Source of the DNA: Alphaproteobacteria bacterium
GTDB lineage: Bacteria > Pseudomonadota > Alphaproteobacteria > Sphingomonadales > Kordiimonadaceae
Reading direction: 5' to 3'
DNA: 64,000 nt
NCBI GenBank assembly: GCA_006226495.1
Contig: SBGU01000043.1
Coordinates: forward strand, 1 to 64,000
Below, piece by piece: positions 35,501 to 43,299 of this stretch (its first letter is position 1; each line of letters opens with the position of its first letter). A program made the position numbers and the translations under genes. The notes beneath the pieces are model-generated. The model did no database searches. It had not been told where the DNA came from and saw nothing but the letters and a program-made list of their open reading frames with translations.

Positions 35501-35675
35501 TTTCGGCGGGTGACGCACCGGGCCAGGCGTTGACCACTGTCATGATCGGCTTCTGGATCGGTGGCAGCAACTGGGCCGGCATGTTCATCATGCTGAAGAC
35601 GCCAAACAGCATGACCGCCAGGGTTATCACCGCCACGGCAATCGGGTATTTCAGGCTTTGGCGTGTCAGCCGCAT
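32553..35675 (-). CDS. RND-family efflux transporter permease (second set)
   Basis: A 1040-aa proton-driven RND pump. The twofold repeat is visible, with FATGMVLDAAIVVLENI in the first half (one of the two usual TM4 Asp residues kept) and IILLGLVVNNAILLVERTR in the second. The ATG at 35675 has GGAGG six bases upstream and starts MRLTRQSLKYPIAVAV, a normal RND N-terminus; a longer frame to 35720 lacks this. Together with the overlapping adaptor it would form a tripartite pump with an outer-membrane channel encoded elsewhere. The substrate cannot be read from sequence. Confidence 0.9.
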   Translation of the reverse strand: MRLTRQSLKYPIAVAVITLAVMLFGVFSMMNMPAQLLPPIQKPIMTVVNAWPGASPAEMESEITVPVEEVLQGTPGMTEMISWNMSNFAFMQLEFSLETDMTHALIEVISRLNRLRPLPANAEKPQISMGEWGDANDSLIEYYVEQLPGSTSDPQDNARYIRDFILPQLQSLYGVSRIEFDDGTGGDGEQLQIVFDPYRAAELGIDIARVPARIGRSVDISSGFVDVGRKQYTLRLEGRYDADELASLILEWRDGQPIRLGDVAMVQIAPGRADGFIYHNGNKSFRLSVTKTNDANVLEALDTVKGKMDQLNATVFKERGMQAQYSFDPGLYINRSIGLLGSNLILGVILAVGILWCFLRQWRATLLIALAIPVSLLATFVVLGLTGRTLNVISLAGLAFATGMVLDAAIVVLENIVRLRERGDDPSEASDRGATQMWGALLASTATTVAAFVPIMFLKGSIGQMFADLALTIAIGVSVSLLVAVTILPVAARRWMRHTPADVAKVTVWDRMADTLMRMTDNNVKRISWTAGLFALSIGLTVILWPQSNFMPPVKRDSIDSFLFFPPGTNVETADREIAQLIDSRIQPYLKGEKEPRIRDYYFWSFPGATGGWLAVNGEDGVDLQELQNLVQMEITANIPDMFGFTLRRSLFGGFDDTNSVEMRLTSVDLEATKNAAIQGFGLVMGAIPGASANPNPDPFAETTELTFRPNDERLAEVGWTRADLTQVILELGQGTWLGEYFTGSNRLDIYLKTNRFETPEEMADLPVMTPLGGRVPLGSLATLSSRLAPSAIARFDRVRGYSLVVNPPEGMSLEQLLHELKEKVEPGLRAALPADGAVTYAGSARDLEEGMGSLAKNFLLAAGLLFLIMAALFRSILDAVVVTLSIPLAGVGGVLMITIVNMINFQPLDILGMIGFIILLGLVVNNAILLVERTRMGEAEGLSRTEAIHQSLRLRLRPIFMSTLTSLFGMLPLLVFPGSGSEIYRGMAAAIVGGMSVSTLFTLVLMPALLQLAGEIMPSSGQQSGDKEQEPAPRALVAE

Positions 35676-35885
35676 CACTATCCTCCGTCGCGCCCCGCCC
35701 TCGCGGTGGCGCCTCAACATGCCTCATTGGGCCACAAGCTTTGGTGGGTGCCGCTGCCGTTCCGGGTTTTCCCGGTTTAATGGCGGTGCGGGTGTGCTTG
35801 TAGCCCTTTTGTTCTCATTTGACGTCACCTTAGGACCGACCGCGCGTGGCGTCCCTCAAAGAAAATCATACCAAATAAATTTGCG

Positions 35886-35900
35886 CGGGAATTTTTCCCG
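35886..35900. promoter_or_regulatory. Palindrome in the divergent region between RND pump 2 and the membrane-protein/symporter operon
   Basis: CGGGAATTTTTCCCG is a perfect palindrome (six-base arms, three-base spacer). It sits in the 332-bp divergent gap 35676-36007, about 210 bases from the RND start and 108 bases from the next gene. It is a plausible operator for a dimeric repressor. I see no gene or other clear signal in this gap. Confidence 0.4.
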
Positions 35901-36007
35901 AGGTGTGGCAAGAATACACGCACTGTTATAGCACATGCCGAATGCCTGCTTGACCCCCTGCCGCCTTCGCCCCTAGTCTCGCCCCATAACGCGGGGGAGG
36001 AAAGCGC

Positions 36008-36538
36008 GTGAAACTGATCCATGTCGTCTTCGGGCTATTGCTCGTGGTTGCCGGCATTACCGGCTATGTGCTTCTGTCCGTGCCGCCGGAAAACGCGGTT
36101 GGTCTGGCGCATCCCACCATCGCCGGCATGCGGCTGGGCGGTGATGGCCTTGCCCGGCTTGGCAGCATCGGCGACGCGCCTTTCTATTTCCAGATTGCCG
36201 TGATCTTGCTGGCAACCTTCATGCTGGCGATGGGCGTGGCGCCCAAACGGCGCACCCGCGGTTTCTGGCTGTTCCTGGCCGGCGGCGCCCTGATTGCGTT
36301 CATTGTCTGGGCCAGCCTTTACCTGGGCTACAAACACTATCTGCTGACCGGCGAGACCGGCCTTTTCTTCGGCGTGCCTGTCCCCACGGCCTGGATGCTG
36401 GGCGGTGTCTGGGGCAGCTTCGCGCTTTTCGACATTTTCTATGCCGTCGCCTTCCGGCGCTATTTCCTGCATCCCGACGATGAGCGGGACTTCGAGGCGC
36501 TGGTCGCTGAGATGAAAGCGGGCGGGGAGGCAAACTGA
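36008..36538 (+). CDS. Small integral membrane protein preceding an SSS symporter
   Basis: This 176-aa protein is not recognised as a named family. It has four hydrophobic segments (about residues 4-24, 60-78, 85-107 and 127-150) and a charged, acidic C-terminal tail (HPDDERDFEALVAEM). The GTG start at 36008 is chosen because GGAGG lies seven bases upstream and the first helix begins immediately. Its stop codon shares a base with the start of the next gene (TGATG), so it is translationally coupled to the symporter and may be an accessory subunit. That partner role is inference. Confidence 0.8.
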   Translation: MKLIHVVFGLLLVVAGITGYVLLSVPPENAVGLAHPTIAGMRLGGDGLARLGSIGDAPFYFQIAVILLATFMLAMGVAPKRRTRGFWLFLAGGALIAFIVWASLYLGYKHYLLTGETGLFFGVPVPTAWMLGGVWGSFALFDIFYAVAFRRYFLHPDDERDFEALVAEMKAGGEAN

Positions 36539-38022
36539 TGGAAGAATATCGCCAGACCATCATCCTGGGTGCGGTCATGGCCTATATGGTCATGTGTATC
36601 GGCGTCGGTATCTGGGCCATGCGCCGCACCAAATCGGCGGGTGATTTTTTTGTCGCCGGGCGTGGCCTTGGTCCCATCGTCGTGTCGCTTGCGGTCTTCT
36701 CCAGCACCCTGTCGGGCTTCGGCTTCGTGGGTGGCCCCGGCCTCGTTTATGCCACGGGCATGAGCAGCATGTGGATGGCCATCTGTTCGGCGCTGGGTTA
36801 TGCCACCGGCTTCTATCTTGTTGCCAAACGCATCCGCATGGTGGCCGAAGTCAGGGACACCATGTCCATGCCCGATGTGGTTTATGCCCGTTATGGCAGC
36901 CAGTTTGCGCGCCTGTTGACGGCGGTCACCATCATCCTTGGTGTGCTTGGGTACCTCGCGACCCAGATTCTGGCGATGGCGCTGGTCTTGCAATCGATCC
37001 TGTCGGCCACGGCCATGTTCGCGGACATCAGCCTGCTCGCGTGTGTGGTTGTCTCCTCCGCCGTGCTGATCTTCTACTGCGTGACCGGCGGCATCATCGC
37101 GTCCGTCTATACCGATGTGGTGCAGGGCCTGATGATGATTGTCGCGGGTGCGCTGGTGGTCATCACCGCCGCCCACGTGTTCGATGGCGGTTTTGCCGAG
37201 GTCAGCAATATCCTCCTCAAGGCGGACGGCGAGGATGTCATGCCCTTCGGCACCGTGGGGGCGATGGCCTCGCTGGCCTGGTTTTTCATGTTCGGGCTTG
37301 GCCTCGCGGGCCAGCCGCATGTGGCGACCAAGATGATGATGAACCGCAAGCTTTCCGACAACCGCCTGATCCTGCCGGTGGCGGTGTTCGGTTACGCGAT
37401 TGCCGCCATGCTGTGGGTGTCGGTGGGCATTGTCATGCGTGCCTTGGTGCTGGGCGATGTGGCCATGCCGCTGTCCGCGCCCGACGAGGCCGCGCCTGTG
37501 TTCCTGTCCACCTATGCGCACCCCTTGCTGGCCGGCATCGTGTTCGCGGGGCTGTTTGCCGCCATCATGTCGACCGCCGACAGTTTCCTGAACATCGGCG
37601 CCGCCGCCATCATCCATGATATCCCCAAAGCGGTGCGGGGTCGCAGCCTCGATAACGAACTGATGTGGGCGCGTATTGCCACCATCGGAATTTCCGTGCT
37701 GTCGGCCATCATCGCGCTCGGCTCCGACCAGTTGGTGGCGCTCCTCGGCGCCTTTGGCTGGGGCACGTTCGCGGCGGCTTTGGTGCCCGTGGTCATCATC
37801 GGCCTCAACTGGAAGGGTGCGACCGCGCGGGCCGCGTGCGCGGCGATTATCGTCAGCCTCGCGATTAATTTCGCCGTCCAGATCTGGGGCATCAAGGTGC
37901 CTTATGGCATTTCCAGCGGATTCCTGGCCATGCTGACCTCGATGATCGTGTTCATCGGCTGGTCGTTTCTGGAGAAGCCAAAAGATCTGCCACGCGATAT
38001 CGACCGTATAATGGACCTGTGA
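36538..38022 (+). CDS. Sodium:solute symporter (SSS family), substrate unknown
   Basis: A 494-aa inner-membrane symporter with about 13 hydrophobic segments. SSS features include AGDFFVAGRGLGPIVVSLAVFSSTLSG near residue 38, GGIIASVYTDVVQGLMM (the TDxxQ signature) and AAIMSTADSFLNIGAAAIIHDI. It resembles the PutP/PanF side of the family more than the sugar-type symporter at 383-1942. It is coupled to the small membrane protein before it and is followed after 30 bases by the photolyase gene. Proline, pantothenate or an organic acid are possible substrates; nothing here decides. Confidence 0.88.
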   Translation: MEEYRQTIILGAVMAYMVMCIGVGIWAMRRTKSAGDFFVAGRGLGPIVVSLAVFSSTLSGFGFVGGPGLVYATGMSSMWMAICSALGYATGFYLVAKRIRMVAEVRDTMSMPDVVYARYGSQFARLLTAVTIILGVLGYLATQILAMALVLQSILSATAMFADISLLACVVVSSAVLIFYCVTGGIIASVYTDVVQGLMMIVAGALVVITAAHVFDGGFAEVSNILLKADGEDVMPFGTVGAMASLAWFFMFGLGLAGQPHVATKMMMNRKLSDNRLILPVAVFGYAIAAMLWVSVGIVMRALVLGDVAMPLSAPDEAAPVFLSTYAHPLLAGIVFAGLFAAIMSTADSFLNIGAAAIIHDIPKAVRGRSLDNELMWARIATIGISVLSAIIALGSDQLVALLGAFGWGTFAAALVPVVIIGLNWKGATARAACAAIIVSLAINFAVQIWGIKVPYGISSGFLAMLTSMIVFIGWSFLEKPKDLPRDIDRIMDL

Positions 38023-38052
38023 CGTCACAATCATACGGAACCATTTGCTTTT

Positions 38053-39498
38053 ATGATCGACCCGATCCTGGTCCTGATGAACGGCGGGCTCAGGCTGGAT
38101 GACCAGCCGGCCCTGGCCGCCGCAGAACGCGCAGGCGTTCCCGTTATCCCCGTCTATATCCTTGACGATGCCGTGCATGGCGAATGGAAACCGGGCGCCG
38201 CCTCGCGCTGGTGGCTGATGAAGTCGCTTGAAGCGCTGGGCCGGTCGTTTGAGGCCATCGGCAGCCGCCTGATCCTGCGCGCGGGCGGCACTGTGCATAT
38301 GGTCGAGGCGCTTCTGGAGGCCACGGGTGCCAAATCGGTCTTCATGCTCAGGGGCTACAGCCCCGCCGCGCGCTGGACCGAAGCCGCACTTCATGACATG
38401 TGCAAGGTGCGCGGCGTCACCTGCCGCCGTTTCGCCGGCAGCCTTTTACTGGAACCCGAACAGGTCGCCACCGGGGCTGGCACGCCCTATACGGTTTTCA
38501 CACCCTTCTGGCGCCGCTGCCGCGAACTGATCGAGGATATCGAACCCACGCCGGCGCCCCTCCGCCTGCGCGCACCCGAGGTATGGCCCGAAAGTGCGGA
38601 CATGGCTGAGCTGAACCTTGCGCCCAAGCCCGCCTTCTGGGCCGACCCGATCGCGGCATCGTGGGTGCCGGGCGAAAATGGTGGGCGCCTGATGCTGGAC
38701 CGGTTCGTGGCCGACGTGATGGCCGGCTATCAGCGCACGCGCGACCTGCCGGGGCAGGAGGGCACGTCGCGCCTGTCGCCCTATCTGGCGTTCGGCGAAA
38801 TCAGCGTGCGGCGGGTATGGCGCCGCTGCCGTGCCTTCGCCACCGCGTTCGAGACGGCAGAAAGCGGCGCGGCAGCGTACCTGCGCGAAATCGGCTGGCG
38901 CGAATTTGCGACCCATCTTCTGTTTCATTTCCCCGACCTGCCGGAACAGCCGCTCAGGGACCAGTTCAAGGCCTTCCCTTGGCGGCAGGGCCCGGGTGAT
39001 GCGCTCACTGAATGGCAGAAGGGCCTGACCGGTTTCCCCATTGTCGACGCCGGCATGCGCGAGCTGTGGCAAACCGGCTGGATGCACAACCGGGTGCGCA
39101 TGATCGTGGCCTCGTTCCTGGTGAAGGACCTTCTGTGGCACTGGCGCGACGGCGCCGCCTGGTTCTGGGATACGCTGGTCGATGCCGATCTGGCCAACAA
39201 TACCATGGGCTGGCAGTGGGTGGCCGGTTGCGGGCCCGATGCCGCGCCCTATTTCCGCATTTTCAACCCGGTCACACAGGGCGAGAAGTTCGACCCCAAG
39301 GGAACCTATGTGCGCGAATTTGTGCCGGAACTGGCGGACCTGCCGGACGAGTATATCCACAAGCCGTTTGAAGCCCCGGCCCTGGTTCTGAAAGCCGCGG
39401 GTGTCACCCTTGGGGGAAACTACCCCAAACCGATGGTCGACCGGCGCCTGTCGCGCGAACGCGCGCTCGCGGCCCTTGGCAGCATCAAGAAAAATTGA
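38053..39498 (+). CDS. phrB: Deoxyribodipyrimidine photolyase (class I cryptochrome/photolyase family)
   Basis: A 481-aa flavoprotein of normal photolyase length that uses blue light to split cyclobutane pyrimidine dimers. The N-terminal antenna-binding Rossmann domain (residues about 1-130) starts PILVLMNGGLRLDDQPAL. The C-terminal FAD domain contains GTSRLSPYLAFGEIS, LREIGWREFATHLL, WQKGLTGFPIVDAGMRELWQTGWMHNRVRM and ANNTMGWQWVAGCGPDAAPYFRIFNP, all standard class I blocks with the tryptophan electron-transfer residues. A short N-terminal change (MNGGLRLDD where MRxDLRLxD is usual) is noted. It could be a cryptochrome, but the repair-type blocks favour photolyase. The stop is four bases from the convergent CoA-transferase. 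Confidence 0.93.
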   Translation: MIDPILVLMNGGLRLDDQPALAAAERAGVPVIPVYILDDAVHGEWKPGAASRWWLMKSLEALGRSFEAIGSRLILRAGGTVHMVEALLEATGAKSVFMLRGYSPAARWTEAALHDMCKVRGVTCRRFAGSLLLEPEQVATGAGTPYTVFTPFWRRCRELIEDIEPTPAPLRLRAPEVWPESADMAELNLAPKPAFWADPIAASWVPGENGGRLMLDRFVADVMAGYQRTRDLPGQEGTSRLSPYLAFGEISVRRVWRRCRAFATAFETAESGAAAYLREIGWREFATHLLFHFPDLPEQPLRDQFKAFPWRQGPGDALTEWQKGLTGFPIVDAGMRELWQTGWMHNRVRMIVASFLVKDLLWHWRDGAAWFWDTLVDADLANNTMGWQWVAGCGPDAAPYFRIFNPVTQGEKFDPKGTYVREFVPELADLPDEYIHKPFEAPALVLKAAGVTLGGNYPKPMVDRRLSRERALAALGSIKKN

Positions 39499-39502
39499 GG
39501 CC

Positions 39503-40633
39503 TCAGCCCGCTGCGCCCGCCGCTTTCATGGCGGCGATGGTTTCGGCGTCGAAGCCCGCTTCCGCCAGCACCAGTTCGGTGTCTGTGCCCGCCTTGACGG
39601 GGCCACGGTTCACCATGGGTTCGGTGCGGGAGAATTTGGGCGCCGGCGCCGGCTGCATCAGGCCGTCCACCTCGACAAAACTGCCGCGCGCCTGGTTGTG
39701 CGGGTGCTGGTGCGCTTCCCAGAAGGGCAGCGCCGGGGCGAGGCAGGCATCGGTGCCGTCGAACAGTGCCTGCCATTCGTCGCGCGTGCGGGTCTTGAAC
39801 AGGGCCGCAAGCTCGGCTTTCAGTTCGGCCCAGTGCGCCGGGTTCATGTGCTTTTCAAGCCAGCTTTTATCAAGGCCGGCTTTGTCGATGAACACCTGCA
39901 TGAACTGGGGTTCGATGGCGCCAAGGGCCATGAAACCGCCGTCCTTGGTCTCGTAGGTGCCGTAGAAATGCGCGCCGCCGTCCAGGAAGTTGATGCCGCG
40001 ACCCGGTGCCCAGCGGTAGGACGCCATCAGGGAATGGAACAGGCTCATCAGCACACTCGCGCCTTCGACCATGCTGACATCGACCACCTGGCCCTTGCCC
40101 GATGTGCGGGCCTCAAGGATCGCGCACACAAGGCCAAAGGCCAGCATCATGCCGCCGCCGCCATAGTCGCCCACAAGATTGAGGGGCGGAGTCGGCACGC
40201 TGCCGGCCGGTCCCATGGCATGCAGGGCGCCGGCAAGCGCGATATAATTAATGTCGTGGCCGGCGGTGTGCGCCAAGGGGCCTGTCTGGCCCCAGCCGGT
40301 CATGCGGCCGTACACCAGCTTCGGGTTCGCGGCCAGCATCTCGTCGGGGCCCAGGCCCAGCTTTTCCATCACCCCGGGGCGAAAGCCTTCAAACAGCGCA
40401 TCGGCGCTTTCTGCCAGCTTGAGGAGTGCCGCCTTGCCGGCATCGGACTTCAGGTCAAGTTTGACCGAGCGTTTGCCGCGCCGGTTGATATCGACCTTCA
40501 GGCTCATGCCGTCCGCGCCCATGCGGTCAATGGCGATCACGTCGGCGCCCATGTCTGCCAGCATCATGCCGGCAAACGGCCCCGGGCCCATGCCCACCAG
40601 TTCGATGATCCGAATGCCCGTCAAGGGTCCCAT
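39503..40633 (-). CDS. CaiB/BaiF CoA-transferase family protein (alpha-methylacyl-CoA racemase-like)
   Basis: A 376-aa class III CoA-transferase/racemase-family enzyme. The N-terminus GPLTGIRIIELVGMGPGPFAGMMLADMGADVIAIDR and the following LDLKSDAGKAALLKL are typical, and YGRMTGWGQTGPLAHTAGHDINY closely matches alpha-methylacyl-CoA racemases, including the active-site His/Asp region. The ATG at 40633 has GGGAGG upstream; the longer frame to 40693 has none. With the SDR dehydrogenase 270 bases upstream on the same strand it suggests branched-chain or methyl-branched acyl-CoA breakdown, which is inference. Confidence 0.9.
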   Translation of the reverse strand: MGPLTGIRIIELVGMGPGPFAGMMLADMGADVIAIDRMGADGMSLKVDINRRGKRSVKLDLKSDAGKAALLKLAESADALFEGFRPGVMEKLGLGPDEMLAANPKLVYGRMTGWGQTGPLAHTAGHDINYIALAGALHAMGPAGSVPTPPLNLVGDYGGGGMMLAFGLVCAILEARTSGKGQVVDVSMVEGASVLMSLFHSLMASYRWAPGRGINFLDGGAHFYGTYETKDGGFMALGAIEPQFMQVFIDKAGLDKSWLEKHMNPAHWAELKAELAALFKTRTRDEWQALFDGTDACLAPALPFWEAHQHPHNQARGSFVEVDGLMQPAPAPKFSRTEPMVNRGPVKAGTDTELVLAEAGFDAETIAAMKAAGAAG

Positions 40634-40757
40634 ACGCGCCTCCCGTGTCTCAGGGCATGATCTAGGCCACGGCGCGGCCGTGTCCAGTGTCACTTGTGAC
40701 AGGGGTGTGCTTTGGGAGGCAGGGGAACGAGATTGTCAGCCACCATACTGCTGGGCC

Positions 40758-40831
40758 CGCCGATCAAGTCGGCGGGTGACGATCATTTGGTGTTTGATCT
40801 TTCCGTTCGTCATTCGCCGACTTGATCGGCG
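40758..40831. repeat. Long imperfect inverted repeat (REP/MITE-like) in an intergenic region
   Basis: Two 25-base arms, 40758-40782 and 40807-40831, are reverse complements with only two mismatches. Each contains GCCGATCAAGTCGGC or its complement, and they flank a 24-base AT-richer spacer. A short GGGGC-AAA-GCCCC hairpin follows at about 40842-40855. The block lies between the CoA-transferase and the SDR gene. Such elements are often dispersed in many genomic copies, but no second copy was noticed in this window. Confidence 0.7.
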
Positions 40832-40903
40832 TTTGCGAAGCTGGGGCAAAGCCCCAACCCAGTAGCGCGGTGGCTGATCGCAAAGGCGGGGTGGCCCCGG
40901 TCC

Positions 40904-41674
40904 TTATTTGGGGGCCATGCGGGCGGCGGCATCCATGCGGATGGTTTCGCCGTTCAGGTAGGCATGCTCGACAATATGGCCGGCCAGCTTGGCATATTCG
41001 CCGGGCTGGCCCAGGCGTTTCGGGAACACCACTTGGTTGGTCAGGCTTTCAACGGCGGCTGGCGGCAGGCCGTCGAACAGCGGGGTGTGGATGAAACCGG
41101 GCGCGATGGTCATGACCCGGATGCCTTCGCGGGCAAATTCGCGCGCGGCCGGCAGGGTCAGCGCGGTGATGCCGCCCTTCGATGCCGCATAGGCGGTCTG
41201 GCCGATCTGGCCTTCGTAGGCCGCGACAGAGGCGGTGTTGATGATCACACCGCGTTCGCCGTCTTCGTTCGGTTCGTTGGTGCGCATGGCTTCTGCCGCC
41301 TGCGCCAGCACGTTGAAGGTGCCCACAAGGTTGATGCCGATCACCTTCTTGAAGTGGCCGATGCCATTGTTGTTGCCTTCGCGGTCCAGCACCTTGAGGG
41401 GCGTGGCGATACCCGCGCAGTTGACGGCGACATGCACACCGCCAAAGGCTTCTTTTGCGACCCGGATGGCGGCGGCGACATCGTCTTCGTCGGTCACGTC
41501 GGTATGCACATAGCGCACGGCTTCGCCCAGTTCCTTGACAGCCTTGTTGCCGGCTTCGTCATTCAGGTCCAGGATCACGGCGTTCGCGCCCCTGGATACA
41601 AAATAATCCACGGTCGCCCGGCCCATGCCCGATGCGCCGCCGGTTACAATCGCTGTCTTGCCCTTCAGTTCCAC
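40904..41674 (-). CDS. Short-chain dehydrogenase, 3-hydroxyacyl-CoA dehydrogenase type (HSD17B10-like)
   Basis: A 256-aa NAD-dependent SDR. The cofactor motif TGGASGMG (residues about 11-18), the LDLNDEAG acidic turn favouring NAD, VNCAGIATP and the catalytic YAASK (about 165-169) are intact. The long insertion KVLDREGNNNGIGHFKKVIGINLVGTFNVL and the C-terminal TPLFDGLPPAA resemble type II 3-hydroxyacyl-CoA or 2-methyl-3-hydroxybutyryl-CoA dehydrogenases. It lies upstream of the CoA-transferase on the same strand, which fits acyl-CoA oxidation. Substrate specificity is inferred from resemblance. Confidence 0.88.
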   Translation of the reverse strand: MELKGKTAIVTGGASGMGRATVDYFVSRGANAVILDLNDEAGNKAVKELGEAVRYVHTDVTDEDDVAAAIRVAKEAFGGVHVAVNCAGIATPLKVLDREGNNNGIGHFKKVIGINLVGTFNVLAQAAEAMRTNEPNEDGERGVIINTASVAAYEGQIGQTAYAASKGGITALTLPAAREFAREGIRVMTIAPGFIHTPLFDGLPPAAVESLTNQVVFPKRLGQPGEYAKLAGHIVEHAYLNGETIRMDAAARMAPK

Positions 41675-41739
41675 GGAAACTCTCCCTCAGGTAAATTGCT
41701 GCGGCGCAGCATAGGGGACAGGGCGGGGTGCTGCAAGTG

Positions 41740-42549
41740 TTACTGCGGCACTGCGAAAAACTGCCGCACGGCCATCAGCGCCGACGGGTGCAAGGTGGTG
41801 GCATGGCTTTCATCGTCAAGCCGCCTGACTGTGAGCTTGAGCCCCTTGGGCGGGTTGGCGGCAAGGGCTGCTTCGAGTGTATCGAGCGCGGCAAAGGTGT
41901 CTTCACCGTCGTCCTGCGCGGCGGTAATGAACAGGCGCCGGCCCGCCGGGAAACCGGGTTTGGCCAGCAGCTTCGGTGCGGCCTTGGCAAGTGCTTCCTT
42001 GTTCCACCACAGGGACGGGCTGACGGCCACATAACCTTCGAACAGGGTCGGCTCATGCAGGAAGGTTTCGGCAACGAACAGGCCCGCGAGCGATTCCCCC
42101 ATCAGGACCGTTTCATCCGTGGTGCGGTAACGGCCCTTCACCCAGGGCACCAGTTCATCCCTCAGATATTTGCGGAAATCAGCGGCGCCGCCGTTGGTGG
42201 GCAGGCGTTTCTGTTCGAAATCCACGGATGTGGGCGAGGTCAGTTCATGATAGCGGTCGATCCCGGCGACGCCGACCAGGATATAGTCCCGGATGCCGCG
42301 CCAGTCTGCCGACAGGGTGGCGATACCGGCGATATGCAGGAAATCTTCGCCCACGCCGCCGTCCAGCAGATAGAGGACCGGATAGGCTTTGTTGCCCTCC
42401 GCATAGCTGGGCGGGAGATAGATGTTGACCTGCCGGTCCTGGCCCAGAATGTCGGAATGGATGGTGAAGCTTTCCCTAATAGTGATGGGTTCGGCGCGCG
42501 CGGGCAGGGCGGCAAGGCACAGGATCAGCACGGCAAAAAGGCGGGTCAT
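41740..42549 (-). CDS. Secreted alpha/beta-hydrolase esterase (IroE/Fes-like, COG2819 type)
   Basis: A 269-aa protein with a signal peptide (TRLFAVLILCLAALPARA). It is an esterase-fold enzyme with YPVLYLLDGG, the nucleophile motif GESLAG (about residue 155) and a likely catalytic His in DDESHATT near the C-terminus. The ATG at 42549 sits nine bases after GGAAGG and leaves a 16-base gap to the upstream GNAT gene; an in-frame start at 42582 would overlap that gene. Relatives hydrolyse siderophore or other esters in the periplasm. The actual substrate is unknown. Confidence 0.82.
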   Translation of the reverse strand: MTRLFAVLILCLAALPARAEPITIRESFTIHSDILGQDRQVNIYLPPSYAEGNKAYPVLYLLDGGVGEDFLHIAGIATLSADWRGIRDYILVGVAGIDRYHELTSPTSVDFEQKRLPTNGGAADFRKYLRDELVPWVKGRYRTTDETVLMGESLAGLFVAETFLHEPTLFEGYVAVSPSLWWNKEALAKAAPKLLAKPGFPAGRRLFITAAQDDGEDTFAALDTLEAALAANPPKGLKLTVRRLDDESHATTLHPSALMAVRQFFAVPQ

Positions 42550-42565
42550 GGCGGTCATCCTTCCG

Positions 42566-43078
42566 TCAGGCATTCGAGGCAAAAAGTTGCACAGGTTTGG
42601 CGTCGGCGGCCAGTTGCACCAGCCCTTCGCGCTTGAGCCCCAGTTTGTTCAGAAGGCCTTCCGACCGCACATTGCCGGGGGAAACGATGGCGACAATGCG
42701 GCCGATGCCCAGGCGCTCGCGCGCATAGTGCATCATCGCGGCGGCGGATTCGTAACCATATCCCTGGCTGGTGTTGCCGGTCAGGAAGGCAAAGCCGATG
42801 TCGGGGTCATCCAGGGTCGGGCGCTGCACGATGCCGCAGATGCCGACGGGCCTGCCGTCTGCTTTCAGTTCGGTCACATAAAAGCCGAAACCATGCTCGC
42901 GGTAGCTGGCGGTGATGTTGTTTTCGATATAGGCCGCCGCATCCTCGCGTGTGCGCACACCCCGGTCGCCGATGAATTCGATGAAGGCCGGGTCGGTATA
43001 AAGGCTGAGGATAAAGTCGGTGTCGTCCGCCGTGCATTCCCTCAGGCGCAAGCGCTCGGTCTCCAGGATGATGGTCAT
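42566..43078 (-). CDS. GNAT-family acetyltransferase (RimJ/RimL-like)
   Basis: A 170-aa N-acetyltransferase. LETERLRLRECTADDTDFIL starts the fold in the RimJ/RimL manner, ADGRPVGICGIVQR is the central strand region and TSQGYGYESAAAMMHYA contains the acetyl-CoA-binding GYG turn. The ATG at 43078 follows GGGGAG at an ideal distance; the frame open to 43120 is not needed. It lies just upstream of the esterase and probably shares its transcript. The acceptor substrate is unknown. Confidence 0.85.
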   Translation of the reverse strand: MTIILETERLRLRECTADDTDFILSLYTDPAFIEFIGDRGVRTREDAAAYIENNITASYREHGFGFYVTELKADGRPVGICGIVQRPTLDDPDIGFAFLTGNTSQGYGYESAAAMMHYARERLGIGRIVAIVSPGNVRSEGLLNKLGLKREGLVQLAADAKPVQLFASNA

Positions 43079-43299
43079 AAAGTCTCCCCGCTTCATATGT
43101 TTGCGGGCGATCATAGCCATGTTTTCACGGGAACAAAATCACCGACTGGTGAAGGGCCAGCGGCAACGCCGGGCTGGACCTTGGGGCAGATCATATTATT
43201 GTGAAGCTTATAGGCCCTGCCTGCGCCTTGTGGCAGCGGCAGGGGCGCCCCAAATGGGCAGCAAGGAACAATTCCACGGCCACGGCCGGAAAGGCATGT

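Noticed and set aside
32427-35513. A 1028-codon open frame on the plus strand opposite the second RND pump
   Set aside because: It is antisense to an intact RND gene with all family motifs. The frame stays open because of GC-rich third positions. Its protein is rich in His, Gln, Arg and Gly with no domain.
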